This document shows positions 28,905-38,612 of a stretch of DNA of 64,000 bases, in pieces. The first letter of the stretch is position 1, and the number at the start of each line of letters is the position of its first letter. A program made the translations under genes and the position numbers. The DNA comes from Diplonema papillatum (taxonomy: Eukaryota; Euglenozoa; Diplonemea; Diplonemida; Diplonemidae): contig JAPJBO010000798.1 of assembly GCA_030068145.1 (NCBI GenBank), positions 1 to 64,000 of the forward strand, in the 5' to 3' direction. The notes under the pieces were generated by a model. It was not told the DNA's origin and did not search any database. It was given only the letters and a program-made list of their open reading frames with translations.

Positions 28905-29125
28905 AGTTCGGGAAACAGTAAAGTTCGGGCGAAGCTAAGTTCTGGTGATGCAAAGTTCGGGCGCAGCTGAGTTCGGGCGAAGCAAAGTTCGCACGAAGCT
29001 CACCGCCCAGCGCGCTGCTCAGTTCTGGTGAGATGATGCAAAGGCGAAGCTAAGTTCTGGTGAAGCAAAGTTCGGGTTCTGGTGATACTGAGTTCGCCGT
29101 GCAGCAAGTTCGGCGGGTGACGGCA
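28905..29125. repeat. Imperfect short tandem repeats (AAGTTCGGGCGAAGC-like)
   Basis: Roughly a dozen degenerate copies of a 13-16 bp unit such as AAGTTCGGGCGAAGC, alternating with AGTTCTGGTGATGC variants. Confidence 0.75.
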
Positions 29126-29224
29126 AGTTCGGCGCCAGTACTAGGGGGGGGACACCCCCCCGGTATCCCGGGGTGACCCAAATACCGCAAGATCCCGAAA
29201 CCCAACAAATTTCGAAAACAATCT

Positions 29225-29310
29225 TCGACCGGAAGAGTGTGATGGGCGGGGTTCGAACCCGGGCCGACCGGCCTGAAGGCCGACGCCCGCTCTGCCACCC
29301 CTATGCATTT
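29225..29310 (-). repeat. tRNA-derived sequence (SINE head or tRNA pseudogene)
   Basis: On the minus strand TGGCAGAGCGGG is an A-box-like D arm and GGGTTCGAACCCC a perfect B box about 33 bases later, with CGGCC-TTCA-GGCCG as a reduced anticodon-like hairpin. The acceptor arms do not pair, so it is not a functional tRNA. Confidence 0.5.
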
Positions 29311-29604
29311 TGGTAGGGGGGAAAAAGCTTGCTCCGCGCTATTATCTAGTCCAAAAACAATACACTTTTCGCAACTTTAAAAGCCGGGTTGGCTCGAATA
29401 GAGGCTTCACATTGCATGTTCATAGGTCGAAACATTGCTTGGACCATTTGGCATGGGATGAAGGGCAATGAAGACCGCGGCCAGACGCGATCGTCAGTTT
29501 TTGCACGAGTAGTTTTCCAGTGTGCCGCGAGTGGCCTACGTACCATATTTTCACATGATGTCCACGACTAAGCAATCGTGTGATCCACAGTGGAAAACTT
29601 AACT

Positions 29605-29868
29605 TCCCGTGCACTTACTAAGAACTTCCCAAGTAGGGTAAAACGGCGATTTTCTGGCGATTTTCTTGCAATGTAGTACTTCCCGTGAACTTCCCAAGTA
29701 CTTCCTATACACACCCCAAAATAGGATAAAACGGCGATTTCTGGCGATTTTCTTGCAAGGTAGTACCTATGCACACCCCAAAATAGGGTAAAACGGCGAT
29801 TTCTGGCGATTTTCTCGCAATGTAGTATTTCCCGTGAACTTCCCAAGTACTTCCTGAGTACACCCCTT
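29605..29868. repeat. Tandem/dispersed repeat R3, three units
   Basis: Same ~85-bp unit as at 25435-25580, here three times (AAAACGGCGATTTCTGGCGA at about 29639, 29729 and 29789). Confidence 0.85.
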
Positions 29869-30204
29869 GGTACACCTAAGTAAGGCCACCGGATGACACC
29901 AGGTAAAGGCGTCGGGTTCACAACAAAACACACAGAGTACAAAAAAATTAGTATGGCGCTTTCTTTTGTTTGTGCGCACTAGCGGAACTCACCCGCTTTG
30001 GTAAGTTTCATGTAGGTTTGGTGGTGTGACCTCCTGGGCTAGCCTGTTTCTCTCACCATTCAGCGGCTATCTCGGGGGGTTACCCCATCGTAAGTGCAAT
30101 TCGTTTAGTTTTCTTCCTTTCACGTTCAATCCATTGTCAGTCAAGATCGTCACCGAGTGAAGCGCAAAAAGCATTCCATGTAGTACGCTGCCAACTACTA
30201 ATTT

Positions 30205-30490
30205 TTAGAGTTATAGCTCGCTTGAAATTCCGGGGTTTTAGGGTCTCCGTGTGACCGTTCATGAGCGGTAGTTCTCTTACAGCAAGAAAGGGCCATGTGG
30301 TTACGGGTTGTATATTTAGTGCACGCTTTCGTTATGGGTTATGGCTAGCCATGTCCGGGACTGTTTGTGACCGACACCAAGCACATTCCTTCGTGGAGTG
30401 TAGTCTTGGCCCCCCACGTTCTACAAGTTGAGCATTGAGTTCTTTAAGGTGCAAGTGCCATCAAGTTGAGCAGGGGTTGCCTTGTAGCAG
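30205..30490 (+). repeat. Dispersed repeat family R1, copy 2
   Basis: Contains AGAGTTATAGCTCGCTTGA, TTTTAGGGTCTCCG, GTGACCGACACCAAG, CTTGGCCCCCCACGTTCTAC and TTGAGCAGGGGTTGCC in the R1 order. It lies about 50 bp downstream (minus sense) of the EGF exon at 30539. Confidence 0.75.
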
Positions 30491-30538
30491 TTTTTAGTAC
30501 CAACAATGCATTGTTAACACAAAAAAAGACAAGCATAC

Positions 30539-30664
30539 CCCTGGAGGCACGTGCACTGGCAGTGCCCGGCAAATCCGCGGACGTACCCGTTGCCGTTGCA
30601 GTCGTTGTTGGAGCACGGCGGCGATCCTTCACACGACGTTCTCGTGATGAGCGGCGGGTTCGAG
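30539..30664 (-). CDS. Mosaic gene exon: EGF-like module, first part
   Basis: 126 bp bounded by CAAAACACAG|C (3' site) and GG|GTATGC (5' site). It encodes SNPPLITRTSCEGSPPCS then NNDCNGNGYVRGFAGHCQCT and CLQ, six-Cys EGF spacing that finishes in the exon at 24436-24920. The first base completes a codon begun by two bases from 43298-43581, and the last two bases are completed by the next exon, so phases match on both sides. Too short to stand out as an open frame; the Cys pattern and phases support it. Confidence 0.65.
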
Positions 30665-30767
30665 CTGTGTTTTGAGTTTTTGTGTTTCCGACCCTGGAGA
30701 ATGACACGGGCAAAAAAGCGAACCAGCTCAGTGAACTACTGGAGGACAGGATAGAATGAGACAGATT

Positions 30768-30864
30768 TTGTAAGGGGCCTGATCTCAGAAAAGAAAGCAT
30801 ATGTGGCACCACCGAAAACGCGTGTGGTGATAAAACCGCACAACTCGCGAGGAAGGCCGAGGCT
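30768..30864. repeat. Dispersed repeat R4, copy 1
   Basis: GGGGCCTGATCTCAGAAAAG, GGCACCACCGAAA and AAAACCGCACAACTCGCGAG are shared in order with 42738-42832. Function unknown. Confidence 0.8.
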
Positions 30865-30869
30865 CGCAC

Positions 30870-31062
30870 GAGCTAGTTATATAACTAGCTCTGCTAGTTA
30901 TATGCTAGTTGCTAGTTATGTCCGAGCAAGTTATAAATTTCACTAGTCATTGAGCTAGTTAATAACTAGTGAAACCCCATAACTAGTGCGTCGTGTAAGC
31001 GGCCAGATTGCGGAGTCGTTGGCAGAATCTGACCTGACCCCCCCCCCCCCCCCCCCCCCCCT
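30870..31062. repeat. CTAGTTAT-rich stretch and poly(C) tract
   Basis: Many overlapping CTAGTTAT/ATAACTAG words, self-complementary, from 30870 to 30990. An uninterrupted run of about 22 C follows at 31040-31062. Low complexity; no gene. Confidence 0.8.
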
Positions 31063-31238
31063 ACATACAGGCTATTTTCACTGTGGAGGGGGGACGCTAC
31101 CTGTCACTCTCTAAGGTGGTCACCACGGTGGGTGGTCAGAAAAAAAAAATTTTTTTTTTGGCCCAAATACCCCAAAACCCACACTTTGAAAATTTTTTGT
31201 GGGCCAGGGAATTTTGACCATTTCACCCCCCAAAAACC

Positions 31239-31292
31239 CCTTGAGTATGTCACCCCCCAAGGCCTGAGAGGGGGGGGGTGACATACTCAAGG
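31239..31292. repeat. Perfect inverted repeat (hairpin), left of USP relic
   Basis: Arms CCTTGAGTATGTCACCCCCC and its reverse complement, loop of about 12 bases. A related hairpin sits at 32480-32532, on the other side of the USP relic. Confidence 0.85.
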
Positions 31293-31640
31293 TTTTGTCC
31301 TGTTGTCCCAGTGGGGAGTGGCCCCGCGCAGCGGATTTTTTTTTTTTTTTTGAACGGTTTTTCTTTGTGAGTTTTCCGCTTTCACCGCCGCCTTCCGCAC
31401 CAGTGAGCATGCACAGCAGCAGACTACAATCGGAGCGGTCATCCTCGCCTCTTTGGTTGCTTGCGCGACCGCCAAAGTGACACGTGGTCTTGAAGCTGCC
31501 AACAACGTTGTGAATGAGAGGTTTCGCGGGATTCAAAACTTGACGGCAACAACCAGGTTTCTTGTCACTCAAACCAGACTGGACCGAGGAAAATCTGACG
31601 AATCAAAGATTCCCCGATACCCCATCCTAGAGTTCCTTCA

Positions 31641-32180
31641 ATGCACAACATGGTCAACGGCATTGCGTCGGTTGCGAATGACGCTTGCAACGACCTCACG
31701 ACTTTTCTTCAGCAAGACGTCGAGACAGGAACACTGTCCGCCATATTGTCCCGAATCCGCAAGTGTATGCCTGAGAAATTTCAAGGAAACGCCCATCAGG
31801 ATGCATCGGAACTTCTTGAGAGTGGATTGTTCGGCTTGTTCCCGGTGGCTGCAACTGATGGAACGACCTACTTCGAAACACATCCAGACCTCGCAATGTA
31901 ATCATTTTGCCAACACGATTTGCTGAAGTACACGGACTGTGAACAGGAGCTGGAAGTTTGTAAAATTGTTGCAAGTGTCTTGCACTTGCAATCTGAGGGG
32001 CGTTCAATGCAGAAGTTTGAGCGAATGCTGAGCCGGAAGCAGCGGCCTGGACACAGCGGCCATTATGTCTGCTGTGCGCGAGAAGGAGAGCAGTGGATCA
32101 CGTATGATGACAATCACGTATCACTTACGTCATTCATGCCACTGGTCTGCTTTGCGCAACGGTTCAATCATCACTCTCTT
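31641..32180 (+). pseudogene. Degenerate ubiquitin-specific protease (USP) domain
   Basis: In one plus frame, interrupted by TAA at 31899-31901, are motifs of a USP. GNAHQDASELLESGLFGLFP corresponds to the QQDAHEF motif. Later RPGHSGHYVCC then EGEQWITYDDNHVSLTS is the His box with its following Asp. No convincing Cys box (N-x-C-F/Y) is seen upstream, so the N-terminal part is lost or frameshifted. It differs strongly from the USP of the Penelope-like element (HAGHYYTIM...), so it is not a recent copy. It could be a decayed exon of a host USP or of another retroelement. Confidence 0.55.
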
Positions 32181-32479
32181 CACGTTCGTGCCTGGTCTGC
32201 TTTGTACGCGTCCGATCGTCAATGTGGCACATTGGTTCGGCTTGCGACGCGTTATGCCCAGTCGTCCGAGCTTGTTGCTGCTTGTTGCGTTGAGGTCCAG
32301 CGCGTCGGCAGGGTCTCCCTGCCGGCAGGGGTTCCTGAGGAACTGGGGTTGGAAGTCGGGCGGGTCTTTCAGCATCTGGTACCTTGCCATGGGCCCAGCG
32401 TTCTCCCTCGGTCGTGTCCTAGAAGGGCTGCTACGGACGTTTCCCCCCAGCCGAGGCTCAGATGACCTCTGCAAACCCT

Positions 32480-32532
32480 TAAGTATGTCACCCCCCCCGC
32501 GGATTTTTGCACAAAAGGGGGGTGACATGTTC
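32480..32532. repeat. Inverted repeat (hairpin), right of USP relic
   Basis: AAGTATGTCACCCCCCC pairs with GGGGGGTGACATGTT. The arms share GTATGTCACCCCCC with the hairpin at 31239-31292. G-rich words GGGGGGAAAA...TTAGTTTA follow and recur at 33040 and 33147. Confidence 0.75.
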
Positions 32533-32684
32533 ACGGGGGGAAAATCTTAGTTTAGGAGGGGGGGGGGTCGTTGTATAATGGTCTAGCTTGAAGGGTATTG
32601 GAGAGGTTGAAAAAGGTTTTTGGCTCCTTCGTCGGTTTGTGGTTTTTTATTTTTTTCGGATTTTTTTGTTTTTTTGTTTTTTGT

Positions 32685-32945
32685 TTTTAGAGTTAAAGTT
32701 CGCTTGAAATACCGGGGTTTTTTTGTTATTATTTTTGGGGGTTCGCGTAACCCTTCTTTTCCGGAAGATAACGTTATCTTTTCTTTTCTCTCTGGCGCTC
32801 TATTTCTCTCTATCTCTCTCTTTGGCTAGCAAAACGACTGTTGCAACCGACACCACGATCACACCCGTATTGAATGTGACCAAGGGCTCCCCACGTTCTA
32901 CATGTTGAGCAGGAGTTGCCATGTAGCCCGTACCGGTCTAAGCCT
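32685..32945 (+). repeat. Dispersed repeat family R1, copy 3
   Basis: Contains AGAGTTAAAGTTCGCTTGA, CAACCGACACCACGA, GGGCTCCCCACGTTCTACATG and TTGAGCAGGAGTTGCC. The middle is replaced by T-rich low complexity. Confidence 0.65.
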
Positions 32946-33594
32946 TCATTGTAACTTCCATAAGTATCCCCGTTGGGACGGGTCCGACGGTCCGTTAGTC
33001 ATCAACGACATCGGGCGGGGGGAAAAAAAAAAAAAAAAAACAATCGTAGTTTAGGGGGGGAAAATGTTTCTTGGGTTTGAAGAGCGCGTGGTGCTTGCAC
33101 CAGCTATTTAACCGCGGATTTAGTGAAGGATTGTTCAGGAAACGGTCGCGGGGGGAAAACTTAGTTTAATGTTTAGGCAGAGTACTGCCTCGCATGCATG
33201 TTTGATGCTAGCATCAAGTCTTCGTCGAAGAAAGTGTAAAATAAAATAGGGGAAAGGGAAAAGGGTCGCAGGGAGTGTAAGACTCCGCAGGTAGGGTCTG
33301 GAACCTTGAGGGACTATTCCTCTGTATTCTTTTTTTCTTTTTTTCACCGCGGTGTTGTGAGCACCTCGTTCTTTGTCTCTGGTTTCGCTCTTGAACGCAT
33401 ACCAATCCAAAGTTAGAGCTCTTCAGTGGGTCCTTTGGACGGGGACTTTCGGTCCTGTTCCGGTGCTTTCACAACTTTCTGGTTCCAATGTTTATCGCAT
33501 CCTTCCTTCGTCAGATTAAAAAAAGGGGGTTCTGGTTTGGGTTGTGGCTCGTAACCAACCGCCACGGGGCACTGCTTCCACTGAGTGAAAGTGT

Positions 33595-36500
33595 TTATAT
33601 CTTCTCAAGGGAGACGATGTAACCGTTCGAAACGAACTTTCCGGCACATGCTTCCCATGAGAGCACTGATACTTGCTGGTCGTCATAACACACCCATTCG
33701 TCTGCTTCTTTCATAATGGTGTAATAGTGCCCAGCATGTACTTTTCCAGTGTGGATTATGAAACCCGTCACCATGTACGTGTCTTCGCCAATCCCAATGG
33801 TTGATTGGATTGGTGTGCGGGCTTTCACTTTTATCTCCTCGCCTGTCCTCTTCGACCGTTGGGCCCGTTTCAGTGCCACGTCCATCATATTTGGAAAGGC
33901 ATAGACCTCTTTCGAGGAGCCTACCGTCTTTTTTCGGCATGTTGTACAGTCGAGGTCGACATCGGCTGCTCTCTTGTTCTTTACTTTGTTTACAAGAGCT
34001 TCAACCGTCTCGGTGTAGGAGTTCTCCCTGTTTTTGAGCTCTACAAGGAGAAATGGTTCTAACACCGGCACCGCTGTCGAGGTCTCCTGACACACTTTAC
34101 AGGTGGTTCGCCGTGAGTATGTAACCATCGTTGGGTCATTGTTATCCCCCCTCACGCAGCTTCTCATCCATGTCAGCAGTTCGTGGGCATCACGGTGTTC
34201 GGAGTCGTTCTCAGTTGTGCCGAAAACGAGACTTCGAATTTCTGCCATCGAACCATGGATGTCACGGCCAGCATCAAAATCCGTGAAAAGTCGACGGATT
34301 TTCAACTGTTCTTCATCCGGACGCTCAATAGTTTCGAGTTGGTTCCGGAAGTTTCGTTTGCGTGCCAGAAATTGGACGCTGGCGGCAAAGAAGCACGTGT
34401 TGCGAACGTTGGTGATGCCGTTGCGGTTGCGTTTGGGAGAACCTGTTGGTTCGTTTGAGGGCGAGACAGTCGTTGTGGTGTTTTCGGGCTCGGGCGGGTT
34501 GGGCGTCTGATGTGGTGGGGAGGTGGGTCGGTTCGGCTGTCGGGTGTTGATGAACGGCTTCTCTTCGTTCGTTGGGCGTCCTTCGTCATAGGCTTTCCCA
34601 ACATAGTGGTAAAACTGTGTCAGCACCCGTGCGTCCAGTTCGTACTTGCCGTATGTCTGCACGACAAAAGTATCGAACGTGTGTCGCAGTTCACGTCCGG
34701 AGAACCCACGATCTCGCAACCGGTAATACACCTTCATGATCTCGACTTTGAGATCAGGCATGTTGTTGCAGATGCGGGCTGCTCGTATCAGGGCACCTTT
34801 GAATATCGAGGTTCCGGTGTTTCGCGGGACCGTCGACTCGGCATGCGTGTATTTGATGGGGTACCATGGAAACTCTTCACCCTTGTCCAGAACGGAGAGT
34901 CGGATGAAGTTGGCCTTGTTACCCCTCTCAACTCTAACGCGCATTCCCAAGAAGACTACGTCGTCAACGTCTTTCGACGTTTCCGAATATTCCATGCCGT
35001 AGATTGCTTCCGGTGGTGGTCGTGCACTCCAAGTCAGGAAGTCATCGATGAACCTGACGCTGTCGGCGTGGGCTCTGGCTTCTTCATGGCGTCCTTCCGT
35101 GATCAGGCTATCGATGTAAAGCTTTTCACACCAGTAGCAATACAGATTCGCCAGATCTGGGCTTGCGTTACCGCCCATTGGAATTCCAGTTACCTGCTGG
35201 TAACATTGACCACCGTTCGTCACAAACGTGTTGCCGACAATGAATTCGACCAATTCCCGGATCTCCTCGACGTTGTATGCTGTCGCGTCCATCGCGTCAG
35301 CATTGCTGAACTCGAACTGCTGCTTCGACCGTCGTGCCTTCAGGTCACAACCACGTTCCGCCTTCGCGTACTCGAATGCTTCCGACACAGCGAGCATGAC
35401 GTACTCTACAATTCGCTGTTGCGGAATCTTTGTGTACATTTCTTTGAAATCGAATGTACGTGGGACCTTCTGGCGTAGCCGTGCGTAGTTTGTCTTAATG
35501 TGAACGGCTACGCCGTCAATTGATTCGACGACGAAGAAGCGACGTATCCCCGTCTTTGCCCGAGACGCTTCGTCCTTGCCTTGCAGTGTGGCTAGAACCA
35601 GTTTTAGGATGCCCGATGTCTCTTGGTGGGCTGGTGTTGTTGAGGCGCGCGTCTTCGGTTGCTTCTTGTTGGGAGTTTTTTCAGCTTTTGCCTGCTGTTC
35701 GTCCGTTTTCTCCGTGTTTCCCTTCTCTGAAACGCCGGCAATGTACCGCATCCGAGGCTCGGGTTTGTGTAGCTTCGGAGTACCATATAGATATGGCAGG
35801 ATGTTGGAGTGGGTGAAGTTGTGGGACTTGTTGAAGGTTTGGTGTTGCTGGAGAATGTCTGCCATCGAGGTGTCAACATGTTTGTAGGCTGAGCTTTGGT
35901 GTAGCTCTTTTCGAATGAGTTCCTTGTACTTTTCCTTGCAGATGAAACCGAAATCGTGTGCAGTTTTGTCTACAGGAAGAATGACAAGGTGTTCTTGCAG
36001 TTTCTTCAGCGTCCGCAGGGCATCTCGGAGGTGCGGCTCGTCCGTGTGTGCGTTGAGCGTTCCAAGAACGGTGTCGAACTCTTCTGTCAGTGTTGCTGCA
36101 AAATGCGATTTCTCGCTCTCGCTTGACTTCCTAAAGTTATTGGTAACGAACTCTTCGACGTCGAACCGCATCGAATCGTAGAGTGACATAGGGCTGCTGG
36201 CTACTCGGTACTTTCGTCCCTTGCGGAAAAGTGACAAAAGGGCCTCGTCTGTCTTCAGGTCCGTTGCTAGCCCCAGAGCGTGTCCGTCGAGGTGACTAGT
36301 CTGTATGTGTTGTTTGCACGGACAGGTCGCCTCGGTGTTTGTCGGGTGGTGCGTCTCGTAGCTGACCTCGGTGAAGTTGCACAGGAGTGTCGCCAACGGT
36401 GGTTTCAGGCGGTTGCTCACCATGAGATTATCGAGAACCGCCGGGTTGGGGCATGCCTCGCGAATCCTTGTTCGAGAAAGGACACCAGCGATTGCCGTGC

Positions 36501-38019
36501 GGTCTTGTGCCGGGTGTTGGTGGGTCAGCTTGAAGTATCGGCGGGGAGGTGCTGCTTTCTTCTCGGTCCGGTTCCTGATGCGTTGACTGAGAAGTCGTTC
36601 GAGAGTTCTCACGTTGTCTGTTACGCTCTCGCCCTGTATGAAGGTTCTCAGCCAGGTGCGGAGGCGTAGGGCGCGGTTCGGGTGCCAAGTGGACAAGTCA
36701 TACATCCCCAACTGGTCAGGGGGAAGCCTGATGAGGTGGTCCAGTTGTTTCCGCAACCCAGAACAAAAGCCTGGCGAGGTGTCGATTTCGAGCTTGCCGT
36801 CCCGCATGCGGTGCCAGGTGTTGCCATCGCTGCGCCGTTTTCGGAGACGCTGTGGTGGGCGCTGTCGTTTCTTCTTTTTATGCGGCTTGTGGCCAACCTT
36901 TTCCCCTTGGCGTCGATTCGTCATGTTCAGGGGAGGGTTGAGCCACTTTATCCAGAAGTCCTCAATCGGTAGCGCTACCCGCGGGAAGTCTGCTGGTTGC
37001 GTGTAGAGTCGCTCCGGGACGTTCTGGATCGGGCATGCGTACAGTTTACGGCCTCGTTTGCGAAGTTGTTGTGCAACGCGGTTGCGCTTGGAGTTACGGT
37101 TCTCCCAGTGCTTGTTGTTACGCGTCTCGGCCGTCTTCGACGTCTGCCCAACGTAGAGGGCTGTGCCCCCTTCGTTCACGAGCACGTAGATGACACCTGT
37201 TCCGTCGTCAGCGACGTTCTTTGTGTCGATCCCGCACTTCGTTCGCCCGTCTGTTACCTTCTTACCGTTGCGCTTCCAAAAAAGCTGGATCGCATTTCGT
37301 CTTCGTTCTGCATGTCCGTCGTCGTTGTATGGATTGTTGCGGGTGTTGACGAAGGCGGCGAGGAAGCGGGTGTCTGACTTGGGCCGTTTTGTTTTTTGCC
37401 GATCTTTTTTCTCTTTTTTATGGGCGCGTTGTTCGTTTTTGGTTTTTTGTTTTTTTGGTTTTTTTGCCTCAGAGTCCTGTGGTCGTTGATCCGATTTTGT
37501 GCGGCTTTTTTGTGCTCTGAGGGTTTCTTTTTTTGGCCTCTTTTGTTCGCGCTCTTTTTGTCGGTTGGTGTGACCCGGGTGCTGTGCGGCGACCCGGGTC
37601 CTTTGTTTTGGGGCTGTTTGGGGTCTGGAAAGACCTTCGTCGCAGCTTTTCTCTTCCTTTCCTTCCGTTCGTTTCATTGGGAATCGACCAACAAGTTCAG
37701 GTCCTTCCTGGGAATGGCTTTGTCGGAAAATAAGACATTCGTCATCTGTCCGAATCGGAATTCCAACGATTGTCTTACCGGTTGTTCCCTCGAGTTCGTC
37801 ATCAAAGTAGTTCACTTTCATGTTATCGGACTCGGTGGTTGCGGACGATCCACTAAGCCGTCGTAGTATGTGCTTCTTAGGCACTTTCTGTGTCGGTTTC
37901 GGAACGGGGGGGGGGGGGGGGGGGTAGGTATAGAGCAGGCTATTATGGTGTGATCCAAACCAAGTTCTGCCGGGTTCCTGCCGGGTTTCTGCCGGGTTCT
38001 TACCGGGGGGGGTGTCCAT
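33595..38019 (-). CDS. Penelope-like retroelement polyprotein: GIY-YIG nuclease, RT, ubiquitin-specific protease
   Basis: 1474 codons, ATG to TAA, no internal stop. Residues 130-225 are very basic. Residues 275-367 form a GIY-YIG endonuclease (GVIYVL, LYVGQTSKT, catalytic Glu in IEDFWIKWLNPPLN). CPC at 566-568 with following His residues is the CxC motif of N-terminal-GIY-YIG (Chlamys-type) Penelope-like elements. RT motifs: YLYGTPKLHK (743), TFDFKEMYTKIP (855), GIPMGGNASPDLANLY (945), RFIDDFLTW (989). Residues 1201-1474 are a USP: GITNVRNTCFFAASVQFL with Cys1209, RDAHELL (1276), zinc-type CKVC and CTTC (1307, 1358), HAGHYYTI with His1431, and CYDDQQVS with Asp1446/1447. The protease triad appears complete. 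The element lies in an intron of the mosaic gene, same strand. Confidence 0.88.
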   Translation of the reverse strand: MDTPPGKNPAETRQEPGRTWFGSHHNSLLYTYPPPPPPVPKPTQKVPKKHILRRLSGSSATTESDNMKVNYFDDELEGTTGKTIVGIPIRTDDECLIFRQSHSQEGPELVGRFPMKRTEGKEEKSCDEGLSRPQTAPKQRTRVAAQHPGHTNRQKEREQKRPKKETLRAQKSRTKSDQRPQDSEAKKPKKQKTKNEQRAHKKEKKDRQKTKRPKSDTRFLAAFVNTRNNPYNDDGHAERRRNAIQLFWKRNGKKVTDGRTKCGIDTKNVADDGTGVIYVLVNEGGTALYVGQTSKTAETRNNKHWENRNSKRNRVAQQLRKRGRKLYACPIQNVPERLYTQPADFPRVALPIEDFWIKWLNPPLNMTNRRQGEKVGHKPHKKKKRQRPPQRLRKRRSDGNTWHRMRDGKLEIDTSPGFCSGLRKQLDHLIRLPPDQLGMYDLSTWHPNRALRLRTWLRTFIQGESVTDNVRTLERLLSQRIRNRTEKKAAPPRRYFKLTHQHPAQDRTAIAGVLSRTRIREACPNPAVLDNLMVSNRLKPPLATLLCNFTEVSYETHHPTNTEATCPCKQHIQTSHLDGHALGLATDLKTDEALLSLFRKGRKYRVASSPMSLYDSMRFDVEEFVTNNFRKSSESEKSHFAATLTEEFDTVLGTLNAHTDEPHLRDALRTLKKLQEHLVILPVDKTAHDFGFICKEKYKELIRKELHQSSAYKHVDTSMADILQQHQTFNKSHNFTHSNILPYLYGTPKLHKPEPRMRYIAGVSEKGNTEKTDEQQAKAEKTPNKKQPKTRASTTPAHQETSGILKLVLATLQGKDEASRAKTGIRRFFVVESIDGVAVHIKTNYARLRQKVPRTFDFKEMYTKIPQQRIVEYVMLAVSEAFEYAKAERGCDLKARRSKQQFEFSNADAMDATAYNVEEIRELVEFIVGNTFVTNGGQCYQQVTGIPMGGNASPDLANLYCYWCEKLYIDSLITEGRHEEARAHADSVRFIDDFLTWSARPPPEAIYGMEYSETSKDVDDVVFLGMRVRVERGNKANFIRLSVLDKGEEFPWYPIKYTHAESTVPRNTGTSIFKGALIRAARICNNMPDLKVEIMKVYYRLRDRGFSGRELRHTFDTFVVQTYGKYELDARVLTQFYHYVGKAYDEGRPTNEEKPFINTRQPNRPTSPPHQTPNPPEPENTTTTVSPSNEPTGSPKRNRNGITNVRNTCFFAASVQFLARKRNFRNQLETIERPDEEQLKIRRLFTDFDAGRDIHGSMAEIRSLVFGTTENDSEHRDAHELLTWMRSCVRGDNNDPTMVTYSRRTTCKVCQETSTAVPVLEPFLLVELKNRENSYTETVEALVNKVKNKRAADVDLDCTTCRKKTVGSSKEVYAFPNMMDVALKRAQRSKRTGEEIKVKARTPIQSTIGIGEDTYMVTGFIIHTGKVHAGHYYTIMKEADEWVCYDDQQVSVLSWEACAGKFVSNGYIVSLEKI
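33600..34422 (-). other. USP (deubiquitinase) domain at the C-terminus of the Penelope-like polyprotein
   Basis: About 274 residues, close to the minimal USP catalytic core. Cys box, His box and a two-CxxC zinc ribbon are in the family order. It is joined to the RT by a Pro/Thr/Asn-rich linker (residues ~1150-1198). It is in frame with the RT, with no stop, intron signal or frame change between them, so it is translated as part of the retroelement protein unless cleaved. Confidence 0.85.
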
Positions 38020-38612
38020 TTTTTATTTTTGGCGGCTTGCATCTCCCACCGAGTCGCTGCTAGCTCTTTCAGGCATTTGTCGACGCTTCACGCAGTACCT
38101 GCCGCGATATGGCAACAGAATAGTCTTCAAATCCCTGGATATGCAGTGCTGAGGTCGGGTGTCAATCACCGAGAACAGGAGAGCCGTGAGGGTTAAGTAG
38201 TGTATAGAAGCCTCCATAGATGCCCCCGGGTGGGTATATTGGGTAGTATACCAGGTACCCATCCCTTAAATCCCTCATGGGGGCATTTCTTAGGCCGGCG
38301 TGCTATTCTGGAGGTATCTGCAGAACCTCAACTGAAATGTGAACCGCATCCATCCAGCAGCTACAGGCGTGACAGAGTTGGCTTCCGTTCGGACGTCGTG
38401 AGCTGTCAGGCTCGGACGACAGTGACCTGGAGAACTTTGATATGGTTGCATGGCATGCTACCTGGTGCGACTTTCAAATGCACCCGCCGGTATCCTGGTA
38501 TATCCGGGCATCTATGTGATCTGAAGGAAAGGGAAACTAAGAACGATTTTCGGGAGATTTCATGTCGGAGCTTGCAAAAATCTGTAGCATAGCGGTTCTG
38601 GCTCACGCACCT
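38020..38612. other. Upstream flank of the Penelope-like element, nothing recognised
   Basis: No domain or repeat seen, apart from short TCTGCCGGGTT direct repeats near 37965-38010 that recur at 41570-41600. A G-run of 19 at 37904-37922 lies inside the 5' part of the coding frame. Confidence 0.4.

Noticed and set aside
29225..29310. Functional tRNA gene
   Set aside because: A and B boxes are good, but the acceptor arms do not pair and the anticodon loop is too short.
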